A stretch of 64,000 bases of DNA from Toxotes chatareus (taxonomy: Eukaryota; Chordata; Actinopteri; Toxotidae): contig CM028901.1 in the NCBI GenBank assembly GCA_016801885.1, positions 8,985,283 through 9,049,282 on the forward strand. Reading direction: 5' to 3'. Each line of letters starts with the position of its first letter. The stretch's first letter is position 1. Shown here in pieces: positions 49,000-61,800 of the stretch. The notes beneath the pieces were generated by a model that made no database searches, was not told where the DNA came from, and saw only the letters and a program-made list of their open reading frames with translations. The position numbers were made by a program, and so were the translations under genes.

Positions 49000-50678
49000 A
49001 TGTCAGAAATGTCTGCTATGAACAGAAAGTTGATACAGACTCTGTCAGAAACAATCTCTAAACAAGTGGGGCACTGTGAGTACTCAGTTAAACTTTCTCT
49101 TGTCTAATTATCCTGTGCTAAGCTCATCTAGTTTGTTAGTGTGTAAGTTGATGCACTTTCCGCTCTTCGCTACAGCTACGTTTGTTTTTGATTAAGCTCC
49201 CATTGGGGGAAAATGTCAAACAGCTGATATTACATAACGTGAAAAATCAGCCATTATTCCTGTGACCCTAGTCAGTAAAACAGAGGTTGAGTGCCTTATC
49301 CGAGAGTTTAATGTTCTCCTGGGCGAGTCTGCTACCGCGGGGAGAGCAGCCGTCGGCCTGGACAGAGGGAAGTTCAGGAGCATCCTGCACAACATCTTTG
49401 GGATGACCGATGACATGATCATGGACGGAGGTATTCTGTTTTTGTTTTTTCCCCCAATTATATTAAATGAGACAAACATTTTCTTATGCCATGTTGATGC
49501 TTTGGATAAATGTGTAGGATGTTTAATATTTCATATTTGGAAGGACAAAAAAATTGAGATTTATGTGACGCTTAATTTTATAGATCCGTTATTTTCTTAA
49601 TAATTTCTTGAGTTTCTTGCAAAGAACCATGTAGTTTGTCTCTATTTGTTTCTGTAATTACAACCAAAGTTCTCAGACTATTTTATTTAGATCAGTAAGT
49701 TGTGTTGTTTGTAATTGATTTCCACATGAAGTTCAGTGAAAGAATTTGCTCAAGTTAAAGCCCAGTAAATATTTAGCATTCATTCATTCAGTAATGGAAA
49801 CTTTATTATTCATTTATGCTGAATTGTATGATTGTTTGGAGACATTTGTTTGGACACTGATAATCTGTCCTACAGTATTCAGAACATTTGACAAAGACAA
49901 TGACGGCTTGGTGAGTATGAATGAGTGGATTGAAGGACTGTCTGTTTTCCTTCGAGGGACCTTGGATGAAAAAATAAAATGTAAGCTCTCAGCCTTATTT
50001 GCAGTGCTCAGTTTTACACTCCAATACATAAAAATCAGAGTTACAATTTATTATCCAGATAATAGCTCTTCCTTTTTTGCATGGCTCAGACTGCTTTCAC
50101 GTGTACGACTTGAACGGTGACAGTTACATCTCAAGGGAGGAGATGTTTCACATGCTGAAGAATAGCCTCATCAGACAGCCCACAGAAGAGGACCCTGACG
50201 AAGGAGTAAAAGACCTGGTGGAGATCACACTCAAGAAGATGGTAAGGGTATAGTTGCAGCTCAAACATCCTGGTTTACTGCTGTAACCTGTTGAGTTACT
50301 TCTGCATACTCACTCTGTACAACATCCTCAAAACTACCTTGAAATGTTCATTTCAGAGGGCAAAGAGTAATTTAACTCTCTGTTTTACAATCTTTATAAA
50401 AGAGAAGCTGACCTTAAGCCTGTTACCAACGTTGTTTCCATTGGCAGGACCATGACCATGATGGCAAACTGTCTTTTGATGACTTTGAAATGGCAGTGAG
50501 AGAGGAGAACCTATTACTTGAAGCTTTTGGAAGCTGCCTCCCTGACACCACGGTAATCACATGATGACAAATGTAATACATTTTTCAGCCAGAAGTTCCT
50601 ATTTTTACCTTTTTTTTTCCTTTGCAGAGTACTGAGACATTTGAGCAACATGTATTTCAGGAACAACTGGAACCATGA
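49000..50678 (+). CDS. clxn: Calaxin (EF-hand calcium-binding protein 1, outer-arm dynein associated), six exons
   Basis: Exons 49000-49075, 49272-49430, 49876-49980, 50090-50241, 50448-50552 and 50628-50678 join in phase to 215 residues; human EFCAB1/CLXN is 211. Calaxin binds the outer dynein arm docking complex of motile cilia and sperm flagella and tunes beating to calcium. Three EF-hand loops are visible: DKDNDGLVSMNE, DLNGDSYISREE and DHDHDGKLSFDD, each with acidic residues at positions 1, 3, 5 and 12. Conserved flanks include GLDRGKFRSILHNIFGMTDD, EWIEGLSVFLRGTLDEKIK, KNSLIRQPTEEDPDEG and LLLEAFGSCLPD. An in-frame second ATG (49012) and a third at the human-like MNRK (49018) follow the chosen first ATG, so the true N-terminus may be six residues shorter. 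An AATAAA at 50764-50769 ends the transcript close to rbm48. Confidence 0.96.
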
Positions 50679-50802
50679 AGAAATCATATTCATGTACATT
50701 TTCAGCTGTGGCTTCTTTAATACAAAAATTTATAGCTGTTTGCATTGTGATGCAAAATGTGTGAATAAAAACAAGCTGCCATGAGAAACTGAACTGGTGC
50801 GA

Positions 50803-52628
50803 TCAAATCCGACGACGCGGTTTCATCTTTTTCTCCACTGGTTTGACATCAGGAACTGATCCCACCTGTTAAAGATGACTCCATGAATTATGACATCTAT
50901 AGTGAAGAATTGCTAAAACCAAATCATAGTATAGGTTACCTGTTTCATTGTGTTCCTGATGAGGCTGACTGTTGTGTTCAATGATTCATCCTCCATGTCC
51001 AGTTTAGGTGGTTCAGGTAGCTTTGGTCCAATCAAAGGCTCCGTTTTTCCAGAAACATCAGTCAGCGAGTTCACTGCAGCCTCTTCCATTTTGCGTTTCC
51101 TGTTCTCCAAGTGTGTGGTCCTTGGGACAAATCTGACTGCAGAAGCCTGATTTGGAGTGTGTCTGTGTTGTGTCCCTTTGTCTCTGACTGAAGAGCTTTG
51201 ACTGAAACTTGAACTCTGAGCTGGCTGCTGTTTTGTGTCGATTATGGCGTTATGTAATGTCCCCATTTTGTCTTCTGTTGGTGTACTCCCATGTTGAACT
51301 TTACGTCCATAGTAATGATGTTCCTGGGGAGGTAATGGCAATAAAGGAAAGCCTGAATAATGGCTGATGTTTGAAGTCTCCCCTGTATTATCACTGTTAG
51401 GCATTTCATCATGTCTGGAGATGATCTCCTCTGATGTGGTGGCTGTGTTTGATGTTGTGGGCTCCTCGTTTGCTGCCTCTTTCTGTTCCTTTTCTCTTGC
51501 TTTTTAACAAGTAAATAAGAGAAAAAACAACAAATAGTTTAAGTTAACATTTATTTGTCATTCTATCACTATAGAAAAATACAACTGAAAAGAATTTTTT
51601 TTCTTCAGGACTAGTGTCTAAAAACCAACAAAGCATAGGACAATCTGTGTAGTATCGATGTAATAAAGGATCTGAGTTAAAAAAAAAAAAAACACACACA
51701 CAAAAAGCACATACGGAAAGTAAAAAGAAAAGACAACATATACATATATCAGTATCTACCTGTCTGTTTATTTATAACTGCCACACATTCATTAATAGTG
51801 ATTTCCTCATTAGCATACCTTTATTCTGAGCAGCCCTCATCACATATCTCCTCCGGTCCTGCAGTTTTAGCCTGGTGTCTTCCACAGTCTCATATTCTGG
51901 GGCGTAGCACACATGCAGCACGCCACCATAGAAACTCTTTTCATCCATGTGTCGTTTGGCTGCTCTGAAACAAACATTTTAAACCAAAGAAAAATATATA
52001 GCAGGTCTTTTCAACCCTCAACCAGTGCAGTATAATGAATAAGGTAAATCAGATCCTGAACCTGGCACTTGTGAGTTTCTGGAACTTGACCAGGTAAACC
52101 TCTGTGAAGTCCTCAGCAGGGTACTCATCCAGGGGCTTGTACTCCTCCACGGCGCCGTACAGGGCACACAGCTGGATCAGCTCTGTCATCACTCCAATGG
52201 CTGGGACCCCTTGGACCATTAGGTAACGAGACTCTAAATTGATGGTGTACACCTAATGAGAATGCATAAGACAAATATGGTGACATTTGCTCTGCAGTGA
52301 CTTGGCTGAGGTTCCCTGGGAACAAAAATATCAATCTTGCATTCTAATGACAATGGTCAAGCAGGATGATAATGTAAAGACTATATTATTTGTAGTGTAT
52401 GTTTATGTTGAGTGACGTTTACCCTCTAGCTAAAGTGTCTCAAAGCTTATGATTCATTGTGTTTCATTGTGTATTTAGCAGAGAGGGACGATTTCTCACC
52501 TTAACCGCTTTCGCTTTCCTTCCCTCCCTATACTTTGGTCTAGAAATGCATACTTTTCGCTGTTCGTGATGTTTGTAGACCTCCGGAACACCCCAACAAC
52601 CTGAACTGTTGCCTACAGGTGCCGCCAT
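50803..52628 (-). CDS. rbm48: RNA-binding protein 48 (minor spliceosome factor), five exons
   Basis: On the minus strand exons 52628-52500, 52252-52062, 51964-51819, 51499-50940 and 50865-50803 join in phase to 362 residues; human RBM48 is 367. RBM48 works with ARMC7 in U12-type intron splicing. Family blocks are VYKHHEQRKVCISRPKYREG, VKVYTINLESRYLMVQGVPA, GAVEEYKPLDEYPAEDFTEV (within the RRM), AKRHMDEKSFYGGVLHVCYA, and YETVEDTRLKL. A long Ser/Gln/Thr-rich exon follows, carrying RFVPRTTHLENRKRKMEEA, then PLIGPKLP and DESLNTTVSLIRNTMKQ. The C-terminus RRRI is identical to human. The ATG at 52628 is the first on the transcript in this frame. Its start faces pex1 across 251 bp, and its stop lies 124 bp from the clxn stop. 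Confidence 0.95.
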
Positions 52629-52879
52629 GTTTCTGGAAATAAATTTTCCGGTTGGCACACTTCAAAATAAGAGCTCATTCTCTCTTCCAGACGCATTCGT
52701 TCATTGCGTGTCCAAGCTTAATATCTTATTTTGAAAAATAGTGTAGCTCGATATCAACTGCTTTTGTCTAGCTGGGCACAGTCAGAGCACACCGATCGAC
52801 TATGAACTTTGTTTCACATTTAACGTTAGCAGAGCAACCTGCCTGCAAGTTACTGAGCTAGTCAGGCAATGTGGAAAAT
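52629..52879. promoter_or_regulatory. Bidirectional promoter shared by rbm48 and pex1
   Basis: Only 251 bp separate the divergent start codons, so both 5' UTRs and promoters must lie here (or start inside). An ETS-type core TTCCGG occurs at 52645-52650. No TATA box in a convincing position is seen. The head-to-head layout also exists in human RBM48/PEX1. Confidence 0.7.
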
Positions 52880-55800
52880 ATGTTTAATAATCAGGGCATT
52901 CAACCCGTAACTATTGTCTTTAACAACGCAAAAAACTGCTTTCTCCACCTCCCCCCGAAGCTTATATCGCATCTTTCCCTGAATGAGGTAAGTTAGCTGA
53001 TAGCTAGCTATCCGGCTGCCAGTTTCAACTATCTAATAATAGTGGAAGTTCAGTTTGGTGAAACAGTGTTCAAGTAAAAATGCCAACCTGTTTGCGAAAA
53101 CAGTGTATCTTGCGTTTGTGAGGCTGTTGTTCGTTTTCTTTTATTGTTAAACGGTAGGCTATTGGTGTTAGTTCTAAACGTAATTGTTCCAGCCTTTTGT
53201 TTGTTTTTGATACCTTCCAGTCAAAATTACGTCTTATTATAATCAATAATGGCGACCTATCAGAGAATCGAAGACACAGCAACCAATATGTCAGTGAAAA
53301 AAATTCATCAACCATCAAATGGGGACAGACTGTGTTGTTTAGAGATTAATTCTTGCTTTCTGTTTGGGTTTAATAAACATTCAAGCGATAGAACCAAAAT
53401 AACAAATACCGCTGAATAGATGTGTGAAATAGTGTCTTATCAAAGATGTAGTTAGTATTTTCACTGTTGGTTTCCATTTTGTCAGAAGTTTGTAGTAGTT
53501 CTCTTGCAGTCTCACTTGGTGGTGACAAAGCATTACATTAGAAATGGAGCAGGAGACTGGGTGAATGCCTGTGCATTCCTATAAATTACTGCACTGTTTT
53601 GTATTCTTCTTTGTTATGGTCATTAACATCTTTATAAACTTATAAAGAATCCTGTCTTCTTTTGTTGTATAATATTATTTGAAGGAGCGTTCATAAAATA
53701 GTTCCCATGATATTTGTACAAGCTTTTCTCCTTTCCTGTTTGGCTTGCTGGTCAGAGGAATTATTGGCTCAACCCCCCCTCTCCTCCAGTTTGACATCTT
53801 TACACAAAAATCAAACCTGCTTTAGCTCTATCATTGATTGTTGGTCTAAGCTGTGTAAAATAACTATAAAATGACAGAAAGAGGGGAACCTTCTGGCTGG
53901 CAGAAAAAGTAGGGAGGCCATGATTCAGACATTTAATTGTACTCTAGCAAAACCTGCTTTTTATGTGTTTCAGAACCAAGCTTTGGAGTTATCCTGGAGC
54001 CATGGGTCTCCGTTGTTCCTCAGCTGGACTCAAAACAGAACCTCCTCCAGCTTCGACAGCCATAAAGTGGAGTTGTGTCGGCAACTAGGAGAAAAGCTGG
54101 GCCTGAAAGATGGAGAGCAGGTAGAGGAATTTGTTTTGCACTATGTCTCCCACATGAATACCCTGTTATCTTTAAATGTTACATTCTGACAGACTTTTGA
54201 CATTTTAAAGTAATTGTCAGTTACTCTTTAGATTGACTAGGTGTTTATGTTGACTGACTAGTTGTGTGTTTTCCCTCAGGGCTTCCTAAGACCATGTCAC
54301 CAGGTCTCATCAGTGCATCAAGTGTTTGTGGAGCCTCTGTCGTCTGATGACTGGGAGATCCTGGTGAGTGAACATAGTGACTCAAAGAAACGTGGAACCT
54401 AATTTCCTCATACAAGTATACATTATATTTAAATACACTCTTTAATCACTATCACTTACCACTTTTAAGAAGCATTAATTTATTGGTTTCCTCTGCTTGG
54501 CACTTTCAGGAGCTTCACAGTGCTGCACTGGAGCAGCAGCTGTTAGATCAGATCAGAGTGGTGTTCCAAGATGCTGTCTTTCCTGTGTGGGTGGACAGCC
54601 ACACAGCCATCTACATCCGAATAGGTCAGAGTTAATGCAATAATTATTATCCTTTGTCAGTAGCCAACAATCTGTTAAATGAGCCTTGAGTTATCCAAAA
54701 TTGAGAAATTCATGAGAAAAAACATAGGCTTTGATAACTTTATGATCAAAAATGTAATATTTCATTATGTAATAATTGTAAAATATTTCAGGCTCTGTGG
54801 TCTCTGCGAGTAAAGTTTACTTTCTAAAGCATTTGTTAAGCTCTTTTTGAAAATTCTATATCTTGGTCATATCCATAAACATTATTCATGAACACAGTTT
54901 GATCTGTTTCTTGCTCTGTTCAGCATCACTTTTGCCATCTGTGCCCTATGGTCGACTGGAGCAGTTCACAGAACTAGTTGTCTCTCCGAAGACTCGTGCT
55001 GAAATTAGTGACCTCAGTGGTTCTCCGGTGAGGAGCAGTGAGAAACAGCATCTTCATAGACAGCAGACCTCAGGTCTCTCCTCCTCCTCGGGACAGACAT
55101 TAGAAAATACCACTCATGTCCCTCAAAACCACCAGTGGGGTGGCATAGCTGACCTGAGGAGCCTCCTGCGCTATTTGATTAAGGGCACATATGACACGGT
55201 TAAAGAGCTACCACCAGTACCTGGCATCCCTCCCCTTCTCACTGACTCTATCTACAGAGTGTGTGGTGCACCTCCTGACCCTTTTTGCTCCATAAGCCAC
55301 GTTTCAACTGGTGTTATTCATTTATTTCCTTGGCGGCATGGACCTAATGCTGGACTAACTGGGGGTCAGTCTCCCATGACATATGGCCTACTCTCCAAAG
55401 TTCCTTCCCCTAAAGAAACTAGGGAGAGAGCCAAGCAGGCCATGGAGAAAAAGAAGAACACAGGAGTTACTCAAGCTGCTGCTTCTGTGGATGGAGGCAA
55501 AGATATAAAAGAAGAGGAGGAAGTCATGGTGGTCAGGGTGGTGTGCCATTGTATTGAGAAGCTAGCAGGAGAACAAAGGAGTCCCAGCACGGGAGAGATC
55601 CACAATGGAAGAGTATGGGTATGTATGCTTTTCAAGAGAGTAGTAGTTGGTCCATTTATGCACCAATTAACAAAGGCCATTTTTAGTATAGTGCTCTGCT
55701 GCCCTATAAACTGTCATGTTTTGCAAAAACATGCAGATTTTTTTTTTTCAGATCCCACTGCCCCTGGCCATCAGGTTGAATATCATGCCTCATTCAACGG

Positions 55801-58800
55801 TTAGAATTAAGCCAGTGAAATCGACCATCAAAGTGGCCACTGCTATTCGTCTACAGCCTCTAAAACCACTGGTATGTGCTGGAGTAGCCATCTGTAGCGG
55901 CAGTGTGGCGCACATTATCAAGTATCAACACATTTAATTTGTTCAAAGCTGCATAAAATTTAATTGACCCTTTTCCCTTATGTCCGCGTGATCTCTGACA
56001 TTTTCTCCTCAGCCTGAGGAGGATGATGAGGAGATCCAGACAGCTTTCCTTGGTTGGCTGCACACTCAGAGTCATGAACCTTTGGCCTGTCTGACTGCAC
56101 GGTCTGGCACCATCCTCCTACATGGAACTGATGGTGATTCGTTTCTACACTTCTTTTTCAAGCTTGTCAGAAATGTATTTATGAATCATGTACAGATAAA
56201 TATGCAGATGGCTTTGCAATAAGGTTCCCAAAATATTAAATATCAGAAATCATGAAGCATAATTTAAATGATAATACTTTGAGTTGAAATAAAATGTCAC
56301 TGTTCTCCCCTCTTTTTCCCTAATTATAGCAAAGTTAGACTTTGCTTTAACTGTGCTGAAGCCAGAACCAGTGAGTGATCCTCCAGACCAGCTGTTTCTA
56401 CTCGCGCACAGTCTTATCCAGAAGGAAGACATACAGGTATCAGCATGCACATATTGAGTTCTGCCCATCAATATTCCAGTACAGTTTCCACAAAACAGAT
56501 TGCTCCTTGCAGTTTTTCTTTACATAATTCCATTCAAATGATGGATAAAACCATATTTTGTTTAAAGTCTCTGTGGTGTTGTTCACAGTTGTCACTTTGT
56601 GTCACCTTCAGGTAGACAGAGAGCCAGTAACCATGCCAGCTGTGAAAGCTGTATCTGAAACAACCAACCCAGAGCTTCCCTCCCTCAGTATTCTTGGGTA
56701 AGTCTGTAGTTATTTCTGAGCCTTTGTATGATTTTAAATAAGGATCCTTTTCAGCACTCATTCTCTGTACATCTCTGACGTCTTTTTCCAGTGGGATTGA
56801 TGAGCTTAGTAGGACTGGATTTGAGTTCATCTCCCACAGCCTTCTGGGTACTCCTCTCTCGCGAGAGCTTGGTACCACTGGACAGGGACTCCAAGGAGGG
56901 GCTCTACTCATTACTGGTGCTAAGGTATTTCTTTACATAACAGAAATAAAAATGTTTACATACTTCTGCTTACAACACAGATATTGTTCCATTTTAAAGA
57001 GTAAATTAAAGTCTACAGTGATTTTGAAAAACTAACATTGATACTGTTGATTTGTCAGCTTAAACTCACCAGACAGCAAAGTAACTAACTGAATACATTA
57101 CCATCGCAACCAATATTGTTTTACTAAAGTATGTGAAATGTTCTGTGTTGTTGCTTTTTTACCCTCACAGGGGAGTGGAAAGAGTGCTCTGTCCTGGGCC
57201 CTCTGCAGGAAAGCTAGAGAAGATTTGGATGCACATGTGGAGGTGGTGGACTGCAGGAAGCTACAAGGTCTACAAATACTCCCATGCAAACACTTAATGG
57301 TGGTCTGGTTGTTTAAAAAACCTGGCTATATTTATCAGAAACCATCATGAATGAACTCATTTATTTTTAGGTAAAAGGGCAGAAACCGTGAGACAGATGC
57401 TGCTGGATATTTTCGAACAGGCGGAGTGGAGGCAGCCTTCAGTTGTTCTTCTTGACGACCTGGATCATGTGACAGGGGCACCAACCTCACCTGAACATGA
57501 GCAGGGGCCTGAGGCATTGCTGCAGCAGCTCATTGCACAAAGTAAACTATACATTTTTTGCTTGAATGTGTGTGGAGAGATTTTTTTTTTTTGTCAAAAC
57601 ATATCACAGACAGTATTGATAATTATTTCTGGCCCTGATGTTAATTCTTCTTGTCTCTTTGTGACTGAAGGTCTGAAGGATGTGGTGGATGAGGTGGTGG
57701 TTCACTCCAGCCTTGTGTGTCTGATCATCACCAGCCAGAGTGAGCACTCTCTCCACCCCTCGCTGACCGAAGTGCAGGGGTCCCATTTCATCCAGGGATT
57801 TGTGAACATCCAGCCACCAAACCAGGTTATTAGATGAAAATACAAGCACAGACACATACACGCTGGTAAAGAGAAAAAGCACAGAACCAACAGCTAGTGT
57901 GTTACTGTTTGCAGGCCCAGAGAGCAGAGATCTTGCGGCATCTGATCCTCAGAAAGTCCAGTCTGTCTGAGGAGACTTTACAAGTTCTTGACCTGGTGGC
58001 TGTTGCCAAGGAGACAGAGGGTTACACACCTCAAGACTTGGTACTGCTGTTGGAGCGAGCTGTCCACGCTAACACTGTACAAAGAGGAAACAGTGACCAG
58101 GGTAACAAAGAGTTTGTTTTACACTACACTACAATGATATAATTCATAATAAAGTTTCATGTTGTTTATTCGAAGATCACTTTTAGTTGTTCTTTGAGTT
58201 CTTCGTGATTCTTGTCACTAATTAAGCTAATGTGCTTGTGTTTATTTTACCACCGTCATTATCTGGGCTCTTTATTTTTCTCAGGTGTGTGTCTGTTGTG
58301 GAGGGACTTTGCTCAGGCTCTTAAAGGGTTCACACCCCCCTCGCTATGGGGGGTAGACCTCCACACCCCATGTGGTCATGGGTTGGAGAAGGTGGGAGGG
58401 CTGAGAGAGGTGCGACAACAGCTAATGGACACCATACTGCTCCCTGCTAAGGTCAGTATCAGCCAATCACAAGACAGCCTGGTGTCTGGTTTTCAGTCAG
58501 ATGGAAGCTCCACTGTTCCATACACAAGGAACAGATGTAATGAAATTAAATAGCAAAAGTGAACGTGATGACAGTGTCTTAATCATTTATCATCATAAAG
58601 GCTACTGATTGTTAGCTATTAAAAGTCTCAACGCAAGTGAGTGTAATAGCAGAGAAGTGATAACAGCAGATGGGAAGAAATTGAACACATTCATTATAAT
58701 TAACTGAAACTGATTTATTTCATTACAAAGTAAAATACACAGGCAATTTCATCACTCTTATTCAGCTTACCTTCAACCTCAAAGCTGTTTCATTTAGAAC

Positions 58801-61800
58801 AATAACTATGTAAACTGTGTCCCTATTTATATGTATGATAGAAACGGGTGATAAATGATTAGAGTGGCTGTGTTTTTAGAAAATCAACCTAATCTTAAGC
58901 TCTGTCTGTGGATTCCACTAATCCCTTAAGAACTTGTAACCTATTTCTAACAGAGTTTGCCTTTTTTAATTACTTAATTTTCCACTTCTCACATTAGTAC
59001 CTTCCACAACAGGAATTCCAGCTGATTAAAAAAAAACAAAAAAAAACAGAAAACATCAGGTTGTGATTTCTAGGATTTGATTTATTTATACCATTTAATA
59101 TTTGATGCTGCCAGCACTTAGTCATCATCTCTGTTGTTTTGTTCCTAACCCAACCTTTGAGCAGAGTACACCAGCACTATTATTTATAAGCCTTGTAAGA
59201 CTTAAGACTGTTAGTGTGATTAAAAAAAACTTCATAAGTGTATCAAGTTAGTCATTAAATCTTTCACTGTGCAGTGTTGTTCACAGCATCCTAGTGGCCA
59301 GTATCATAATGGAAATGATACTTGTTTCATTATTATATTATGAAACAATCCATTATTTTTCATGTCTTATTATTTTACATTAAATCACAGCAGATGTAAG
59401 GCTGTTTTAATGCAGATTAACAAAATGTATTGTCAAAGTATTCAATTCATAACAATAATTCACTGTGGGTTTTCGGTGTGTTGCAGTATCCCATCCTTTT
59501 CTCCAATCTTCCTATCCGCCATCGCTCAGGAGTACTGTTGTATGGAGCTCCTGGTACAGGGAAGACCCTGCTGGCCAGGGCTGTAGCTAAGGACAGTGGT
59601 ATGAACTTCATCAGCATCAAGGTAGGCTGGACTTTGGCTCAGACAGTCAAACAGAAGTTTGTGTTTCTTTAAGAGAGCGCCCCGTATCTTCAGTGACACA
59701 GGATATTTACCTCTCCCCAGGGACCTGAACTTCTGAGTAAGTACATTGGAGCCAGTGAGCAGGGAGTACGTGATGTCTTCCAGAGGTTAGTGAGCATTTA
59801 CAGTCCTCTCAACGCTACACTGTAACTCCATTGTGAATTTCGTTGCCAGCTATGATGAGTAACATAAAATATTTAGCCCTTCATATGGTTGGAATAATTT
59901 ACTTTTCCTTCCATTTAACTGCTTCACTTTGTCTGTTCCAGGGCACAAGCAGCCAAGCCATGCATCCTGTTCTTTGATGAGTTTGACTCTTTGGCCCCCA
60001 GGAGGGGCCACGACAGCACAGGTGTAACTGACCGTGTGGTCAACCAGCTCCTCACCCAGCTGGATGGCGTGGAGGGACTGCAGGGTAGGTCATACAGAAG
60101 TATCCTAATGTTACTATACGTTCTGCATAATGACAATCCATTGTAACAGTTAAGTGATTATATTGGTGTATTTAACTTTTGTATTCAGTGCTGCTATTAT
60201 GTTTTTAAAGGAACAGTCCAACATTTTGAGAAATACATGTAAGTGAAGAACTTAAGTGTAAAAATGACTTGTAGTCTTTTTTGGAGGGTTGTGTGCTGCA
60301 CTAATTCTTGTCTGGGAGCAGTGACTTTCAGGGATTTCCACTGGTTGCCAGGCAACCTCACCATGACTAAAAAACTCCAGGAGGTAACTGAGCCTGGCCA
60401 ATAAATAGTCAGCACATAACCTTCCATAAAACCACTGTTTGTTATTTTTACACTTTGGTTTTTGAACAGATTTTTTTTTTGGTAGGTGTTTATGTGCTTG
60501 CAGCTACCAGCCGTCCAGATCTGATTGACCCAGCCCTTCTGAGACCTGGACGACTGGACAAGTCCCTCTACTGTCCCCCTCCTGATCTGGTCTGTCCAAT
60601 TAGAATCAGTCATTAACACCATTAATAGCGCTACACTTTAAAACTCAGTTTATATGCAGATTATCCAACTGTTTACAAACCATCTCCCCCTGTGTCACAT
60701 CTCCAGGAGTCTCGTGTGGAGATCCTCAAGGCTCTGACTTCCGGTGTGCCCCTGGCTGCTGATGTGGACCTGCAGCAGCTGGCAGCTGCAACAGAGCAGT
60801 TCACTGGGGCAGACCTGAAGGCCCTGCTCTACAACGCACAGCTGGAAGCCATCCACAACAGCTTGGGCACCAGCACACCCCATGTGAGTCTATTGTATTT
60901 TCATAATGTCACCACTTATGAGTTTACTGTGTTGGGTTGTTTTGGGCCATAATAAAACAGTAAGCCAGGAAACTGATGGTCAGCCAATTTTCCAAATTAT
61001 GCTTGGTTAATGCTGAAGCAGCCAAGCAGTTTTTTGTCCCTATAGGATAATTAAATAAAGAGTTTTATATGCATCTCTGCACATGCGATATGAGTCCACT
61101 ATCAGTTTACAACATAATTTAAATTATTCCCAATTATGGTGACAAGGGTATGTTGAACTTAAATTTAAGCCAATTTAAACTGTAGAAACAAGTTACTTTG
61201 CTTCTTTTTTTGGTGCTATGAAGCCTTTTGTACTAGTGTATCTAAACTTAGGCCCTCTATTTTTGTGTGACAATCAGGAGCTTGCCTCTGGCTCAGACAG
61301 CGACATGAGCCTGTCCTCCATGATCTTCCCAAACAACAGCAGTGGCTCAGATTACTCAGTGGGGGACGGAGACCCAGGCATGAGTTTGGACCAGTCCATG
61401 GTTCTCCTGGAGCCTGATGAGCTCCAAGCAGAAGATGAACAACATCGCAGCAATGTCTGGAGACTCTACTTTGGAAGCTCCTACGAGTCAGAGTTGGGGA
61501 ATTCACCGATTTCAGGACTGGTGAGCAGTGCAGTCAAGATACCTCAAAATTGTTGTTGCTTTCCTAATAGTTCATTTATATTCAGGTGTAAACAGTAGTT
61601 TACCCACATTAAATAGTCAAAACATGAATAAAACATCATCGTGGAGTGAAATACAACCCAAACTTTAAACGCATTGCCCCAATTTCTGCACAGCACGCCG
61701 TATAATTTCACTTTACAAAAAGTGTAAATTATGCATTCAGTGGCACTACAATGCAATAATGAGATCATAGATTTTTGTTTAATTGAGCCTTTCCAGTGTA

